Source of the DNA: Variovorax sp. Root411
Lineage (GTDB): Bacteria; Pseudomonadota; Gammaproteobacteria; Burkholderiales; Burkholderiaceae_C
Length of the DNA stretch: 64,000 nt
Assembly (NCBI RefSeq): GCF_001425205.1
Contig: NZ_LMDW01000001.1
Coordinates: 435,928-499,927, forward strand
Direction: 5' to 3'
This document shows positions 56,501 through 64,000 of the stretch, in pieces. Each line of letters opens with the position of its first letter. Position 1 is the stretch's first letter. A model generated the notes under the pieces. It was not told where the DNA came from, ran no database searches, and worked only from the letters and a program-made list of their open reading frames with translations. The translations under genes were made by a program, and so were the position numbers.

Positions 56501-57654
56501 GTCTTTGCGCGTTTGCGCGCCGCATGGCCGCCCCGCTGCACGCGCAGGAAGGCCAGCAGCCGCCGCTCGGCCGCATGCAGCCCGCGCGAGGGCCTGACGG
56601 CGCGGTGCGCGGCGATCTTCTCGAACAGCGCAGCCGTGGCCTCGTCGCCATCCGAGAGTGCACTGCCCAGCGCCAGCACCGCCGGATGCACGTAGGCCTT
56701 CTTGCAGACCGCCGGCGTGTTGCCCAACTGCCTGGCGACGGCCGCCAGGATGTCCTTGGCGCTGTAGCGGCTGCCGTCGGTAGCGACGCGGCCCGGTTCG
56801 CAGGCCAGCAGGGTGAGCTCCAGCGCCTGCACCGTGCCGTGCCAGGTGCGGAAGTCCTTGGCGGTGAAACGCTCGCCCTGCGCGGCCTCGGCCAGGTAGT
56901 CGTTCACGTCGTTGGACGAGATGCCGCGCAGTTCGCGGTCCTCGTCCTCGTACTGGAACAGCGCCTGCCCCGGCAACTGCTGGCATTGACGCACCACCCG
57001 GGCCACGCGCGGATCGTCGAGCTTCGCCTCGTGCATCACGCCGCTCTTGCCCCGGAAGCGCAGCCGCAGCGCCTGGCCCTGCACGGCGGCGTGCCGGCTG
57101 CGCAGCGTGGTGAGGCCGAAGGAGCCGTTGCTGTTCGCGTATTCCTCGTTGCCCACGCGCAGCAGCGTGGTGTCGAGCAGGCGCACCACCGCCGCGAGCA
57201 CCTGGGTGCGGCCCGGCGCCTTGCGGCCCTTCGTCGACCGCAGGTCGCGCGCCACGCGGGCGCGGATGCGCGGCAGCGCGAGCGCGAAGGCTTCGAGGCG
57301 CTCGAACTTGGTTTCGTCCTTCATCGAGCGCCAGTCGGCGTGGTAGCGGTATTGCTTACGCCCGCGCGCGTCGATGCCGGTGGCCTGCAGATGGCCGTTG
57401 GGCAGCGGGCAGATCCACACCTGGGTGTAGGCGGGCGGGATGGCCAGCATGCGGATGCGCGAAATCTCGTCCACGTCGCGCAGCCACTGTCCATTGGCGT
57501 CGCGGTAGCGGAAACGCTCGCCGTGCTTCAGGCGGCGGATGCCGGGCATGCCGGGGTTCACGTAGACGAGGCCGTTGGCGATGGGCGTCGGCTTCGAAGG
57601 CGGCTTGGCAGGAGGGGAAGAGGCCGGCATGGGGTTTGCGTGGTGGCGTGACAT
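56443..57654 (-). CDS. DNA topoisomerase IB (poxvirus type)
   Basis: A 403-residue topoisomerase of the tyrosine-recombinase superfamily. G-L-V-Y-V-N-P-G-M-P-G-I-R-R near residue 28 starts the N-terminal domain; F-T-A-K-D-F-R-T-W-H-G-T near 265 holds catalytic Arg/His, and K-K-A-Y-V-H-P near 318 holds the nucleophilic Tyr. A basic C-terminal tail follows. It relaxes supercoils without ATP. The ATG at 57652-57654 is chosen; another ATG is at 57628. Confidence 0.93.
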   Translation of the reverse strand: MSRHHANPMPASSPPAKPPSKPTPIANGLVYVNPGMPGIRRLKHGERFRYRDANGQWLRDVDEISRIRMLAIPPAYTQVWICPLPNGHLQATGIDARGRKQYRYHADWRSMKDETKFERLEAFALALPRIRARVARDLRSTKGRKAPGRTQVLAAVVRLLDTTLLRVGNEEYANSNGSFGLTTLRSRHAAVQGQALRLRFRGKSGVMHEAKLDDPRVARVVRQCQQLPGQALFQYEDEDRELRGISSNDVNDYLAEAAQGERFTAKDFRTWHGTVQALELTLLACEPGRVATDGSRYSAKDILAAVARQLGNTPAVCKKAYVHPAVLALGSALSDGDEATAALFEKIAAHRAVRPSRGLHAAERRLLAFLRVQRGGHAARKRAKTQLPVASTRRTLSPSSATA

Positions 57655-57774
57655 CGCGCTTTTGCCAGCATCGACAATCGCCGGTTGTAGGACGCCGCAA
57701 GCGCCCTCGGTGCGGCAGGCGCGCTTGTGCGCCTGCGCTGCCTTCTTCGTCTTTCCTCTTGAACGGGTTCCAGA

Positions 57775-58821
57775 ATGACTTCTTCCAGGTCCACTCTTTT
57801 CACCGCCCGCTGGCTGGCAGTGCCTGCCGCCGCGCTGTTGTTCACGGCCTGCGCGTCCACCACTTCCACCCCGACCGCCTCGGCCCCGGGCGCGCCCGTG
57901 AAGGTCAAGGTCTTCGTCGCCGCCATGTTCGAGATCGGCCAGAACACGGGCGACCGCGCCGGCGAGTTCCAGCATTGGTATGAACGCTACTGGAAGGGCG
58001 CCAAACCCATTGCGGTGCCCGGTGCGCTGCAGCCTGTGTACTGCAACGCCGACGGCGTGTGCGGCGCGGTGCTCGGCATGGGCAAGGTCAACTCGTCGTC
58101 GTCGATGCAGGCGATCCTGCTGAACCCGCAGTTCGACTTCTCGCAGAGCTATTACGTGATTTCCGGCGTGGCCGGCACGCCGCCTTCGCGCGGCACCATC
58201 GGCGAAGTGAGCTGGGCCACCTGGCTGGTCGACTACGACCTCGGCCACCGCTGGGCCCCCGAGGAGAACAAGCCCGGCGAGCCGACCTTCATGCCGCGCA
58301 AGGGCTACGAGGAGTACCGCCGCTTCAAGCTCAACCCCGACCTTGTGAGCTGGGCCATGAGGCTCTCGGCCGACACGCCGCTCAAGGATTCGGACGGCGC
58401 GCGCAAGTACCGCCTGCGCTACCCCGACGCCGCGGCCCGCCGCGCGCCTTTCGTCGGCACCGGCACGCACATGACAGGCGACACCTTCTTTCACGGCCCC
58501 GGCATGTCGAAGCAGGCGCAGTACATCGCCAGGCTCTATGGTGCCGACGACTACGTCATCACCGAAATGGAAGCCGCCGCCATCACCCTCGTGATCAAGC
58601 GCACCCACGGCACCGACCGCGTGATGAGCCTGCGCGGCGCGGTCAACTTCGACCAAGGCAGCCCGAAGGAAACCACGCTGCAGCACCTGGACCCGGCGCC
58701 GGGGGAAACTGCCGGCGGTTTTGCGGAGACGGTGGAGAACATCGCGCTGGTCGGGACCCGTGTGGTGGATCACATCGTCGGCAATTGGCCCCAGTGGCAG
58801 GCGGGGGTGCCCAAGCCCTGA
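57775..58821 (+). CDS. Purine nucleoside permease (NUP)-family lipoprotein
   Basis: A 348-residue protein with a signal segment and the lipobox L-F-T-A-C (Cys26). K-V-F-V-A-A-M-F-E-I-G-Q-N-T-G-D-R-A-G-E-F and Y-Y-V-I-S-G-V-A-G-T-P-P near residue 130 match the NUP family, known from yeast purine nucleoside uptake and related by fold to nucleoside phosphorylases. Role in this bacterium is not established. Followed by a palindromic repeat. Confidence 0.85.
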   Translation: MTSSRSTLFTARWLAVPAAALLFTACASTTSTPTASAPGAPVKVKVFVAAMFEIGQNTGDRAGEFQHWYERYWKGAKPIAVPGALQPVYCNADGVCGAVLGMGKVNSSSSMQAILLNPQFDFSQSYYVISGVAGTPPSRGTIGEVSWATWLVDYDLGHRWAPEENKPGEPTFMPRKGYEEYRRFKLNPDLVSWAMRLSADTPLKDSDGARKYRLRYPDAAARRAPFVGTGTHMTGDTFFHGPGMSKQAQYIARLYGADDYVITEMEAAAITLVIKRTHGTDRVMSLRGAVNFDQGSPKETTLQHLDPAPGETAGGFAETVENIALVGTRVVDHIVGNWPQWQAGVPKP

Positions 58822-58844
58822 GCGGGCGCTCTTGTTCAGGGCGT

Positions 58845-58936
58845 GTGCGCGGATCACCGGGTACTCCCCTCCGCGAATGTCCCCCGCTTCGCTCCTCCTT
58901 TATTTCGCTGCGGGGAGCGCCCGGTGCTCCGCGCAC
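58845..58936. repeat. 92-base inverted-repeat element
   Basis: A 25-base arm at 58845-58869 and its inverted partner at 58912-58936 match at 22 of 25 positions, separated by 42 bases that include CCCCCGCTTCG and CGCTGCGGGG. It lies 23 bases past the stop of the NUP gene and does not share sequence with the other repeat family in this window. Confidence 0.65.
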
Positions 58937-59009
58937 CTGGGCACGCTGCTGGTGATCTGCCGATCAACGACCGCCGCCTTGAACAAGGCCTCGACATCCC
59001 GTCAAACGC

Positions 59010-59690
59010 TCAAGGCGTCGCCGCTTGCAGATGCCAGGTCACGTTGAAATCGAACGGCGTCCAGCGGCTCACCGTGACGCCCGCGCGCCGCAGGCCCCGG
59101 CCCGTCCAGGTGTTGCAGGTCTCGAAGAGGTGGTAGCCGCCTTCGGCTTCGTAGAAGGCGTCGTCGTTGCCGTAGTGCGCGCTGGCGATGGGCGTCGCAC
59201 GGCCCGAGGGGAGTGAGGCGCGCACATAGTCCGTGAGCTGCGCGTACTGCGCCTGCGAGAGCGGCAGCCTGTAGGCGCCGTGCCGCATCTGCGACCGCTG
59301 CAGGTAGGTCACGTGCATCAGCGCGCGGTTGCGGCCCGACAGCGCACCGAAGGCGCGCGCGGCCGTCAGGTCGCCCCTGGTGGGCGTGTGCAGGTAGAAC
59401 TCGCGATCGCCCCAGCCGATGGCGATGAACTCGGCGTCGGGCGGCACGGCGTTGAAGTGCGCGAACGGAAAGAGCTGCTGCCAGTCGACCGTGGCCGAGT
59501 GGATGGGAAAGACCAGGTCGGTGTGCACACCGTTGCTCAGCACCCAGGCCTCGACGGCGGGGGCTTCTACAGTCGGCTTTGCATTGGCGGGCCAGAACAC
59601 CAGCGCGCAGGCCACGGTCACGTAGAGGCCGATCAGTCCGACGAAGCCCAGCAGCGTGAAGGCGATGCGCCGCAGCCAGCGTTTCGCCAT
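59010..59690 (-). CDS. DUF2459 (TIGR02117-type) membrane protein
   Basis: A 226-residue protein with one N-terminal membrane helix (about 8-33). The conserved S-N-G-V-H-T-D-L-V-F-P then I-G-W-G-D-R-E-F-Y-L-H-T-P and F-E-T-C-N-T-W-T-G are the DUF2459 signature. The His, Cys and Asn suggest a papain-like or NlpC-like site, but no activity is known. The gene begins 8 bases after the dinB stop and is probably cotranscribed. Confidence 0.85.
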   Translation of the reverse strand: MAKRWLRRIAFTLLGFVGLIGLYVTVACALVFWPANAKPTVEAPAVEAWVLSNGVHTDLVFPIHSATVDWQQLFPFAHFNAVPPDAEFIAIGWGDREFYLHTPTRGDLTAARAFGALSGRNRALMHVTYLQRSQMRHGAYRLPLSQAQYAQLTDYVRASLPSGRATPIASAHYGNDDAFYEAEGGYHLFETCNTWTGRGLRRAGVTVSRWTPFDFNVTWHLQAATP

Positions 59691-59698
59691 GGTGTTTT

Positions 59699-60946
59699 TC
59701 AGAACAGCGACGCGGTGGTCGAAACAGCTTCCGGTGCCGCGCGGTGCACACCGGTCCCGGCAGGCGCCATCGCCTCGGGACTGCCCGCCTTCGCCAGCGC
59801 GCCTACGCGCACGCCCAAGAGGCGCAGCGGGCGCTCCAGCGGCACGCGCTTCAGGCACAGGCCGCCCGTGTGGCGGATGGTCTTCGCGTCGGACGTGAAG
59901 CGCTCGATGGTCTGGTCGCGCGTGGCGATCTTGAAATCGTCGTAGCGCAGCTTGATGCCGATGGTCTTGCCCACGTAACCCTTGCGCTGCAGGTCGGCGG
60001 CCAGTTGCTCGCACAGGTGGGTGAAGATCGCGCCCAGCTCGGCGCGGTCGCGCACGGCGTGCAGGTCGCGGTCGAAGGTGGTCTCGCGGCTCATCGACAC
60101 GGGTTCGCTCTCGGTCACCACCGGCCGGTTGTCGCGGCCCCAGGCCACCTCGTGCATCCACGCGCCCGTGGCCTTGCCGAAGGTGGCAACGAGCCAGTCG
60201 CGGTCGCGCGCCGCGAGCTGGCCCACGGTCTCGATGCCGAAGCGCTTGAGCTTCTCGTCGGCCTTCGGCCCGATGCCGTTCACCTTGCGGCAGGGCAGCG
60301 GCCAGATGCGCGTTTCGAGGTCGTGCTCATAGACCACCGAGATGCCGTTGGGCTTGTTGAACTCGCTCGCCATCTTGGCGATGAGCTTGTTGGGCGCCAC
60401 GCCGATGGAGCAGGTCAGGCCGGTGGCGTCGAAGATGGCGGTCTGAATCAGCCGCGCCAGCGAGCGCCCGCCGTCGCGCTGGCCGCCGGGCACGTCGGTG
60501 AAGTCGATGTACACCTCGTCCACGCCGCGGTCTTCCATGAGCGGGGCGACCTCCAGGATGATGTTCTTGAAGGCGCGCGAATAGCGCCGGTACTCGTCGA
60601 AGTCCACCGGCAGGATGATGGCCTGCGGGCACAGCTTGGCGGCCTTCATGAGCCCCATGGCCGAGCCGATGCCGAACTGCCGCGCGGGATAGGTGGCGGT
60701 GGTGATCACGCCGCGGCCCGTGTAGTCCTTCAGCAGCGGAAAGGCCGCTACCGGAATGTCGGCCAGCGTGCCGCCCTCGGGCAGGTCGCGGATGGCCTCG
60801 TCCACGCGCCGCCTGCCGCCGCCGATCACCACCGGCAGGCCCTTGAGCTGCGGATAGCGCAGCAACTCGACCGACGCGTAGAAGGCGTCCATGTCGAGGT
60901 GGGCGATGCGGCGCATCGGCGGGGATGTCGGGGGCTCGGAACTCAC
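59699..60946 (-). CDS. dinB: DNA polymerase IV
   Basis: A 415-residue Y-family translesion polymerase. Asp18 and Asp20 in H-L-D-M-D-A-F and the D-E pair in V-D-E-V-Y-I-D-F-T are catalytic; S-I-G-V-A-P-N-K-L-I-A-K-M-A-S is the usual palm segment and the little-finger domain is complete. Residues 44-77 are an extra segment compared with E. coli DinB. The start is a GTG (60944-60946); an ATG at 60914-60916 is an alternative. Divergent from the toxin gene. Confidence 0.92.
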   Translation of the reverse strand: MSSEPPTSPPMRRIAHLDMDAFYASVELLRYPQLKGLPVVIGGGRRRVDEAIRDLPEGGTLADIPVAAFPLLKDYTGRGVITTATYPARQFGIGSAMGLMKAAKLCPQAIILPVDFDEYRRYSRAFKNIILEVAPLMEDRGVDEVYIDFTDVPGGQRDGGRSLARLIQTAIFDATGLTCSIGVAPNKLIAKMASEFNKPNGISVVYEHDLETRIWPLPCRKVNGIGPKADEKLKRFGIETVGQLAARDRDWLVATFGKATGAWMHEVAWGRDNRPVVTESEPVSMSRETTFDRDLHAVRDRAELGAIFTHLCEQLAADLQRKGYVGKTIGIKLRYDDFKIATRDQTIERFTSDAKTIRHTGGLCLKRVPLERPLRLLGVRVGALAKAGSPEAMAPAGTGVHRAAPEAVSTTASLF

Positions 60947-61054
60947 GTTGACGATTGTCTCGCGCTCCGGCGATGTTCGCCTGCCGGGCGACCGCGTGCA
61001 AGAATGCGCCCGATTGCAGATGGACCCTCCGATGGCATGGGAAAGGGAAATGGC

Positions 61055-61900
61055 ATGGACGACGAAGTCGAAGGCTTGAGCATCGCGCTGACGCCGGTGC
61101 AGATGGCCGCGGTGCTGGGCGGGCAGGACGTGCCCGAATCCGCGAGCTGGAGCAACCGGCTCTGGGGCACCGTGGGGCTGGTGGGCGGTGTCGTGGAACT
61201 GGTCGGCGCCGGCGTGCTCTGCGTCGCACCCGAACCCACGATGGTGACCAAGGCCGGCTGCGTGGTGCTGGGCGTGCACAGCTTCGACACCATGGCCACG
61301 TCGGGCCGACAGATCTGGACCGGCACGCCGCAGCGCACGGCCACTGCCGTCACCGCCAGTTCGGCGGCCGAGGCGCTGGGTGCTTCGCGCGACACGGCCG
61401 ATGGCATCGGGCTTGCGGTGGATGTGGCGGTGCCGCTGGTCGTGGCAAGCGGGCTGGTCGCCGCGCGCGTGATCGCGGTGCGCGCCAGCAGGTTTCGCCT
61501 GGAGCCGGTCGACCTGTTGCGGCATGAAGGACCAGTAGGCACAAAGATCGGCGGCCACGCGATCCGGGAACATGTCGGCAAGACCGAGGCGGAACTTTTC
61601 CAGCGATTGGTGAACAAGCCATCGCTGCCCAAAGTGTCGTCGTTCCACAATCTCGACATCGCGGAGCGCGCCATCAGCGCCACTGTTCGTGCCAACGCCA
61701 GAGCCATCAAGGCGTGGTCGCGCTCGGCCGCCGTGGGCTCCAAGCCCATGGCGTTCGAACACAACGTGGGCAGCTTGGTGGGCATCGGCGTGCAGCGGGG
61801 CAGCACCGCCGTCAGCCAGCTGAGCAACGTGCGCGTGATCCTGAACATGAAGAGCTACAACGGAATGCCGTACTACATACTGACGGCGCACCCCATTTGA
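61055..61900 (+). CDS. Orphan polymorphic toxin with RNase A-fold (CdiA-CT type) domain
   Basis: A 281-residue protein; the ATG at 61055 has AAAGGGAA upstream. Residues 35-60 and 118-142 are hydrophobic, Gly/Ala/Val-rich segments. From about 163 to the end it matches the bacterial RNase A-like toxin domain: G-G-H168-A-I-R-E-H173-V-G-K-T-E-A-E-L, then S-F-H-N-L-D-I-A-E-R-A-I, and the end Y-Y-I-L-T277-A-H-P-I. The family usually ends in T-A-Y-P; here Tyr is His. It has no filamentous body, Rhs repeats, Sec signal or PAAR part, so the delivery route is unclear. Divergent from dinB and followed by its immunity gene. Confidence 0.75.
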   Translation: MDDEVEGLSIALTPVQMAAVLGGQDVPESASWSNRLWGTVGLVGGVVELVGAGVLCVAPEPTMVTKAGCVVLGVHSFDTMATSGRQIWTGTPQRTATAVTASSAAEALGASRDTADGIGLAVDVAVPLVVASGLVAARVIAVRASRFRLEPVDLLRHEGPVGTKIGGHAIREHVGKTEAELFQRLVNKPSLPKVSSFHNLDIAERAISATVRANARAIKAWSRSAAVGSKPMAFEHNVGSLVGIGVQRGSTAVSQLSNVRVILNMKSYNGMPYYILTAHPI

Positions 61901-61919
61901 AACCAGCAGCCGAATCGCC

Positions 61920-62198
61920 ATGAAGCGCTACGAACTCATCGAGAACCTCACCGAGGTCTATTTCGGCCAGGATTACGATTATTTCGGCGAGACCGGTGCC
62001 GAAGTCATGGCCGAATACCGGAAAGCCTGCACGCCCGCCGAACTTGAGGCGTTGCGCGTCGAGATCGTCGATTTCATGCGCTCGCACCCGGACCTGGAAA
62101 CCGACTTCCCGCGCCGGTTCGAGCGCCCCGCCCAGCCGGAAGACTTCGGATCCACCATACGCGAATTCCTGGAAAACGTGCTTGCCGCATTGAAATAG
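61920..62198 (+). CDS. Cognate immunity protein (CdiI-like)
   Basis: A 92-residue acidic cytoplasmic protein, 19 bases after the toxin gene on the same strand. R-Y-E-L-I-E-N-L-T-E-V-Y-F-G-Q-D-Y-D-Y-F is typical of the CdiI family of contact-dependent inhibition immunity proteins, which bind and block their neighbour's toxin domain. Size, charge and position fit well. It should protect the producer from the RNase A-like domain. Confidence 0.75.
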   Translation: MKRYELIENLTEVYFGQDYDYFGETGAEVMAEYRKACTPAELEALRVEIVDFMRSHPDLETDFPRRFERPAQPEDFGSTIREFLENVLAALK

Positions 62199-62243
62199 CA
62201 GGGGCGCCCCATCTGATTGTCTTGGTGCGCGGCGCGGACAATT

Positions 62244-62882
62244 TCAGCGCAGATCAAGTGCCCCGGCCGGTTGCATCTCACTACCAGGCCACGCCTCCGG
62301 TCCAAGCTCTTTCGCAAGATAGGCCACGAGCTTCGCGGTGCGCTCGCGCAGCGGGGCAATGCGGGCCTGCAGGCCGGTCCTGGGCAGCGCAACAGCTTGG
62401 CCGGGCTCATCGTCGGAATCGGGATTGCTCTCCCGGATGTAGAGCGTGCCGTTGCGGGCCCAGACCTCCACCGCCCAGCCCTGGTCCTGGTCGTTGTAGA
62501 TATTGCCCTCGTCGTGCCCAGCCACGGCAACGAGGAAGTGGTCCATGGAAGAGAAGGTGTCGTACCACGGGAATGAAAGGTGCACGTTCGCATCCTCGTT
62601 GTCGAGCCGCAGATCCATCCAGAAATACTGGCGCACCTGGTGGAGCTTCAAAGCGTGCTGCCGGGCCAGCGCGGCCACCTGGCCGTAGTACGCGGCAAGT
62701 TCCGCCTCGTGCCCTATGGCCTCCGAGGTGCACGCCCGCAAACGCTCGGCGCGCTGGAATCCCGGCAATGCGAGGGGCTCGGGCCGCTGGTACGGCGCAG
62801 GGTGGAACTCGTCGCACAAATGAAACGCGATCTCGGGCTCCAGCGAGTCGATCGGCTTGGCATCGGCGAACCACGGTTCCAC
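62244..62882 (-). CDS. Unknown cytoplasmic protein next to toxin/immunity pair
   Basis: A 212-residue protein starting at a GTG at 62880-62882, preceded by AGAGGAG. It is rich in aromatic and acidic residues: Y-F-W-M-D-L-R-L-D-N-E-D-A-N-V-H-L-S and W-A-V-E-V-W-A-R-N-G-T-L-Y. No signal peptide or membrane segment and no domain I recognise. Immunity-type or housekeeping roles are both possible; convergent with the immunity gene, so not in its operon. Confidence 0.55.
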   Translation of the reverse strand: MEPWFADAKPIDSLEPEIAFHLCDEFHPAPYQRPEPLALPGFQRAERLRACTSEAIGHEAELAAYYGQVAALARQHALKLHQVRQYFWMDLRLDNEDANVHLSFPWYDTFSSMDHFLVAVAGHDEGNIYNDQDQGWAVEVWARNGTLYIRESNPDSDDEPGQAVALPRTGLQARIAPLRERTAKLVAYLAKELGPEAWPGSEMQPAGALDLR

Positions 62883-63011
62883 TTGCGCGCTCCTCTGAAT
62901 GGTCGAGCGGACGATGTTAGCCCGCGCCGAGGGGCGTGTGCCGACTTCCACCTGCGGGCGCCACGGGTCATAGCTTGCGCAGTGCAGCATGCCGGTGCCA
63001 TCATCCGCGCC

Positions 63012-63575
63012 ATGCAAACCGTCGCCTCCATCCTCTGGCGCAGGCTCGATGTACCCGGCCACGACGCCTGCCGCCTCGAACGCAATGCCTCGGCCTGGCA
63101 ACTCGATGGTGCGGCCGTGTTCCGGCTGGAAGACGGCCGCAACGGCCAGTTGCACTACCGCGTGCGATGCGACCTGCACTGGCACACCCAATGGGGCACG
63201 GTGCGTGGCTGGCTCGGCGATTCGGCCGTCGACCTGTCGATCGCCCGCGACGCGCACGGCCGCTGGAAGCTCAACGACGAGGCGGTGCCCGACCTGTCGC
63301 ACTGCGTCGACCTCGACCTGGGCTTCACGCCCGCCACCAACCTGCTGCAGCTGCGCCGGCTCAACCTCGCGAAGGGTGAGGGCGCCGACGCGCCGGCGGC
63401 CTGGGTCGACCTCGACGGCGGCGGCGTGATGAGCGAGCTGATGCAGCGCTACGAGCGGCGCAGCGACACCGAATATGCCTACGAGGCGAAGCGCTTCGAC
63501 TATGCGGCGACGCTGGGTGTGACGGAAGACAGTTTCGTGCGCGACTATCCGCGGCTCTGGGTCGCCGAAAAGTAA
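63012..63575 (+). CDS. Putative glycolipid-binding domain protein
   Basis: A 187-residue protein starting at the ATG at 63012. C-R-L-E-R-N-A-S-A-W-Q-L-D-G near residue 20, Y-R-V-R-C-D-L-H-W-H-T and D-L-D-L-G-F-T-P-A-T-N-L-L match the putative glycolipid-binding family (formerly DUF1089), including the C-terminal Y-E-A-K-R-F-D-Y-A-A. Biochemical role unknown. Confidence 0.8.
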   Translation: MQTVASILWRRLDVPGHDACRLERNASAWQLDGAAVFRLEDGRNGQLHYRVRCDLHWHTQWGTVRGWLGDSAVDLSIARDAHGRWKLNDEAVPDLSHCVDLDLGFTPATNLLQLRRLNLAKGEGADAPAAWVDLDGGGVMSELMQRYERRSDTEYAYEAKRFDYAATLGVTEDSFVRDYPRLWVAEK

Positions 63576-63594
63576 GGCCGCCCGGGTGTCGTCG

Positions 63595-64000
63595 TCAGCT
63601 GGCGAAACGCCTGCGGTATTCCACGAGGCTCACGCCCAGGCGGCGGCCGAATGCGCGCCTGAAGCCGTCCACGTTCGCATAGCCCACCGCGTCGGCCAGC
63701 CGCTTGGCCGGCAGGTCTGATTCCTCGGCCATGCGGCGGGCGGCGTCGATCCTCGCATTCTCGACAAACTCCGCCGGCGTGGTTCCGGTTTCGTCGCGGA
63801 AGATGCGCGCGAAGTTCCGCTCGCTCATGCCGGCGCGCAAGGCGAGGGCCGGCACGGAGAGGTCGTCCTTGAGGTTTGCGAGCACATGGTCCTGCACCTC
63901 GCGCATGCTGGAGCGCTCCGAGGTCTGTGCCGCCAGGTGGGCGCTGAACTGGCTTTGGCCGCCGGGCCGCTTGAGGAACATCACCAACTGGCGCGCCACG
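63595..64000 (-). CDS. GlxA-type AraC-family regulator, N-terminal part outside window
   Basis: The last 135 or so codons are seen; the gene runs off the right edge. The end is an AraC helix-turn-helix pair (L-S-V-P-A-L-A-L-R-A-G-M-S-E-R-N-F-A-R and R-L-A-D-A-V-G-Y-A-N-V-D-G-F-R-R-A-F). Before it, A-R-Q-L-V-M-F-L-K-R-P-G-G-Q-S-Q-F is the usual linker of the GlxA group, whose N-terminus is a DJ-1/PfpI-like domain. Confidence 0.85.
   Translation of the reverse strand, partial: VARQLVMFLKRPGGQSQFSAHLAAQTSERSSMREVQDHVLANLKDDLSVPALALRAGMSERNFARIFRDETGTTPAEFVENARIDAARRMAEESDLPAKRLADAVGYANVDGFRRAFGRRLGVSLVEYRRRFAS

Overview
The window is about 64 kb of GC-rich DNA. Gene content and protein style fit a betaproteobacterium of the Comamonadaceae, most likely Variovorax or a close relative. 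Pointers are many acyl-CoA dehydrogenases, two Bug-type periplasmic receptors, a branched-chain amino-acid ABC operon, LysR-controlled catabolic clusters, and housekeeping genes typical of the order (purN, rpmB-rpmG, trxB, ftsK, lolA, rarA, cysM, galU, valS, queF). The genus is an inference from sequence impressions, not a database match.

Layout. 1-4.1 kb (minus): fatty-acid type genes (partial enoyl-CoA hydratase, secreted alpha/beta hydrolase, a pair of acyl-CoA dehydrogenases). 4.2-10.1 kb (mostly plus): purN, an I78 inhibitor-like lipoprotein, a DUF1653 gene broken by a TGA, an M48 metallopeptidase, an RsmB-like methyltransferase and a fatty-acid desaturase. 10.2-17.3 kb: rpmG/rpmB/trxB (minus), then Crp/Fnr regulator, ftsK, lolA and rarA (plus). 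17.5-21.3 kb: livHMGF without a substrate-binding protein. 21.3-24.9 kb: a two-subunit molybdenum hydroxylase divergent from a Crp/Fnr regulator, with an 18-bp perfect palindrome between them. 24.8-28.7 kb: Bug receptor, ferredoxin-type reductase, NAD-dependent epimerase-like protein and a small secreted protein.

28.7-34.1 kb: a compact six-gene operon (ketopantoate-reductase-like, VOC, MaoC, CaiB/BaiF CoA-transferase, AroE-like, AroQ-like) divergent from its LysR regulator. The mix of CoA chemistry with shikimate-type enzymes is unusual. 34.5-44.1 kb: tRNA-Leu(CAA), cysM, a Nudix hydrolase, tusA-like gene, galU, valS, yaaA, a 2OG-Fe(II) oxygenase, an alpha/beta hydrolase and queF. 44.2-55.6 kb: a second catabolic island (SDR, LysR, PrpD-like, acyl-CoA dehydrogenase, citryl-CoA-lyase-like, a double-length fused acyl-CoA dehydrogenase, Bug receptor, acyl-CoA ligase) carrying an IS110-family element. 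55.8-64 kb: a degenerate histidine-kinase-like protein, topoisomerase IB, a purine-nucleoside-permease-like lipoprotein, a DUF2459 protein, dinB, an orphan RNase A-fold toxin with its CdiI-like immunity protein, an unknown protein, a glycolipid-binding-domain protein and a partial GlxA-type regulator.

The items most worth following are the orphan toxin/immunity pair at 61.1-62.2 kb, the LysR-controlled AroQ/AroE/CoA-transferase operon, the IS110 element with its non-coding flank, and the palindromic intergenic repeats downstream of plus-strand genes. No CRISPR array, prophage, rRNA or replication origin was seen.
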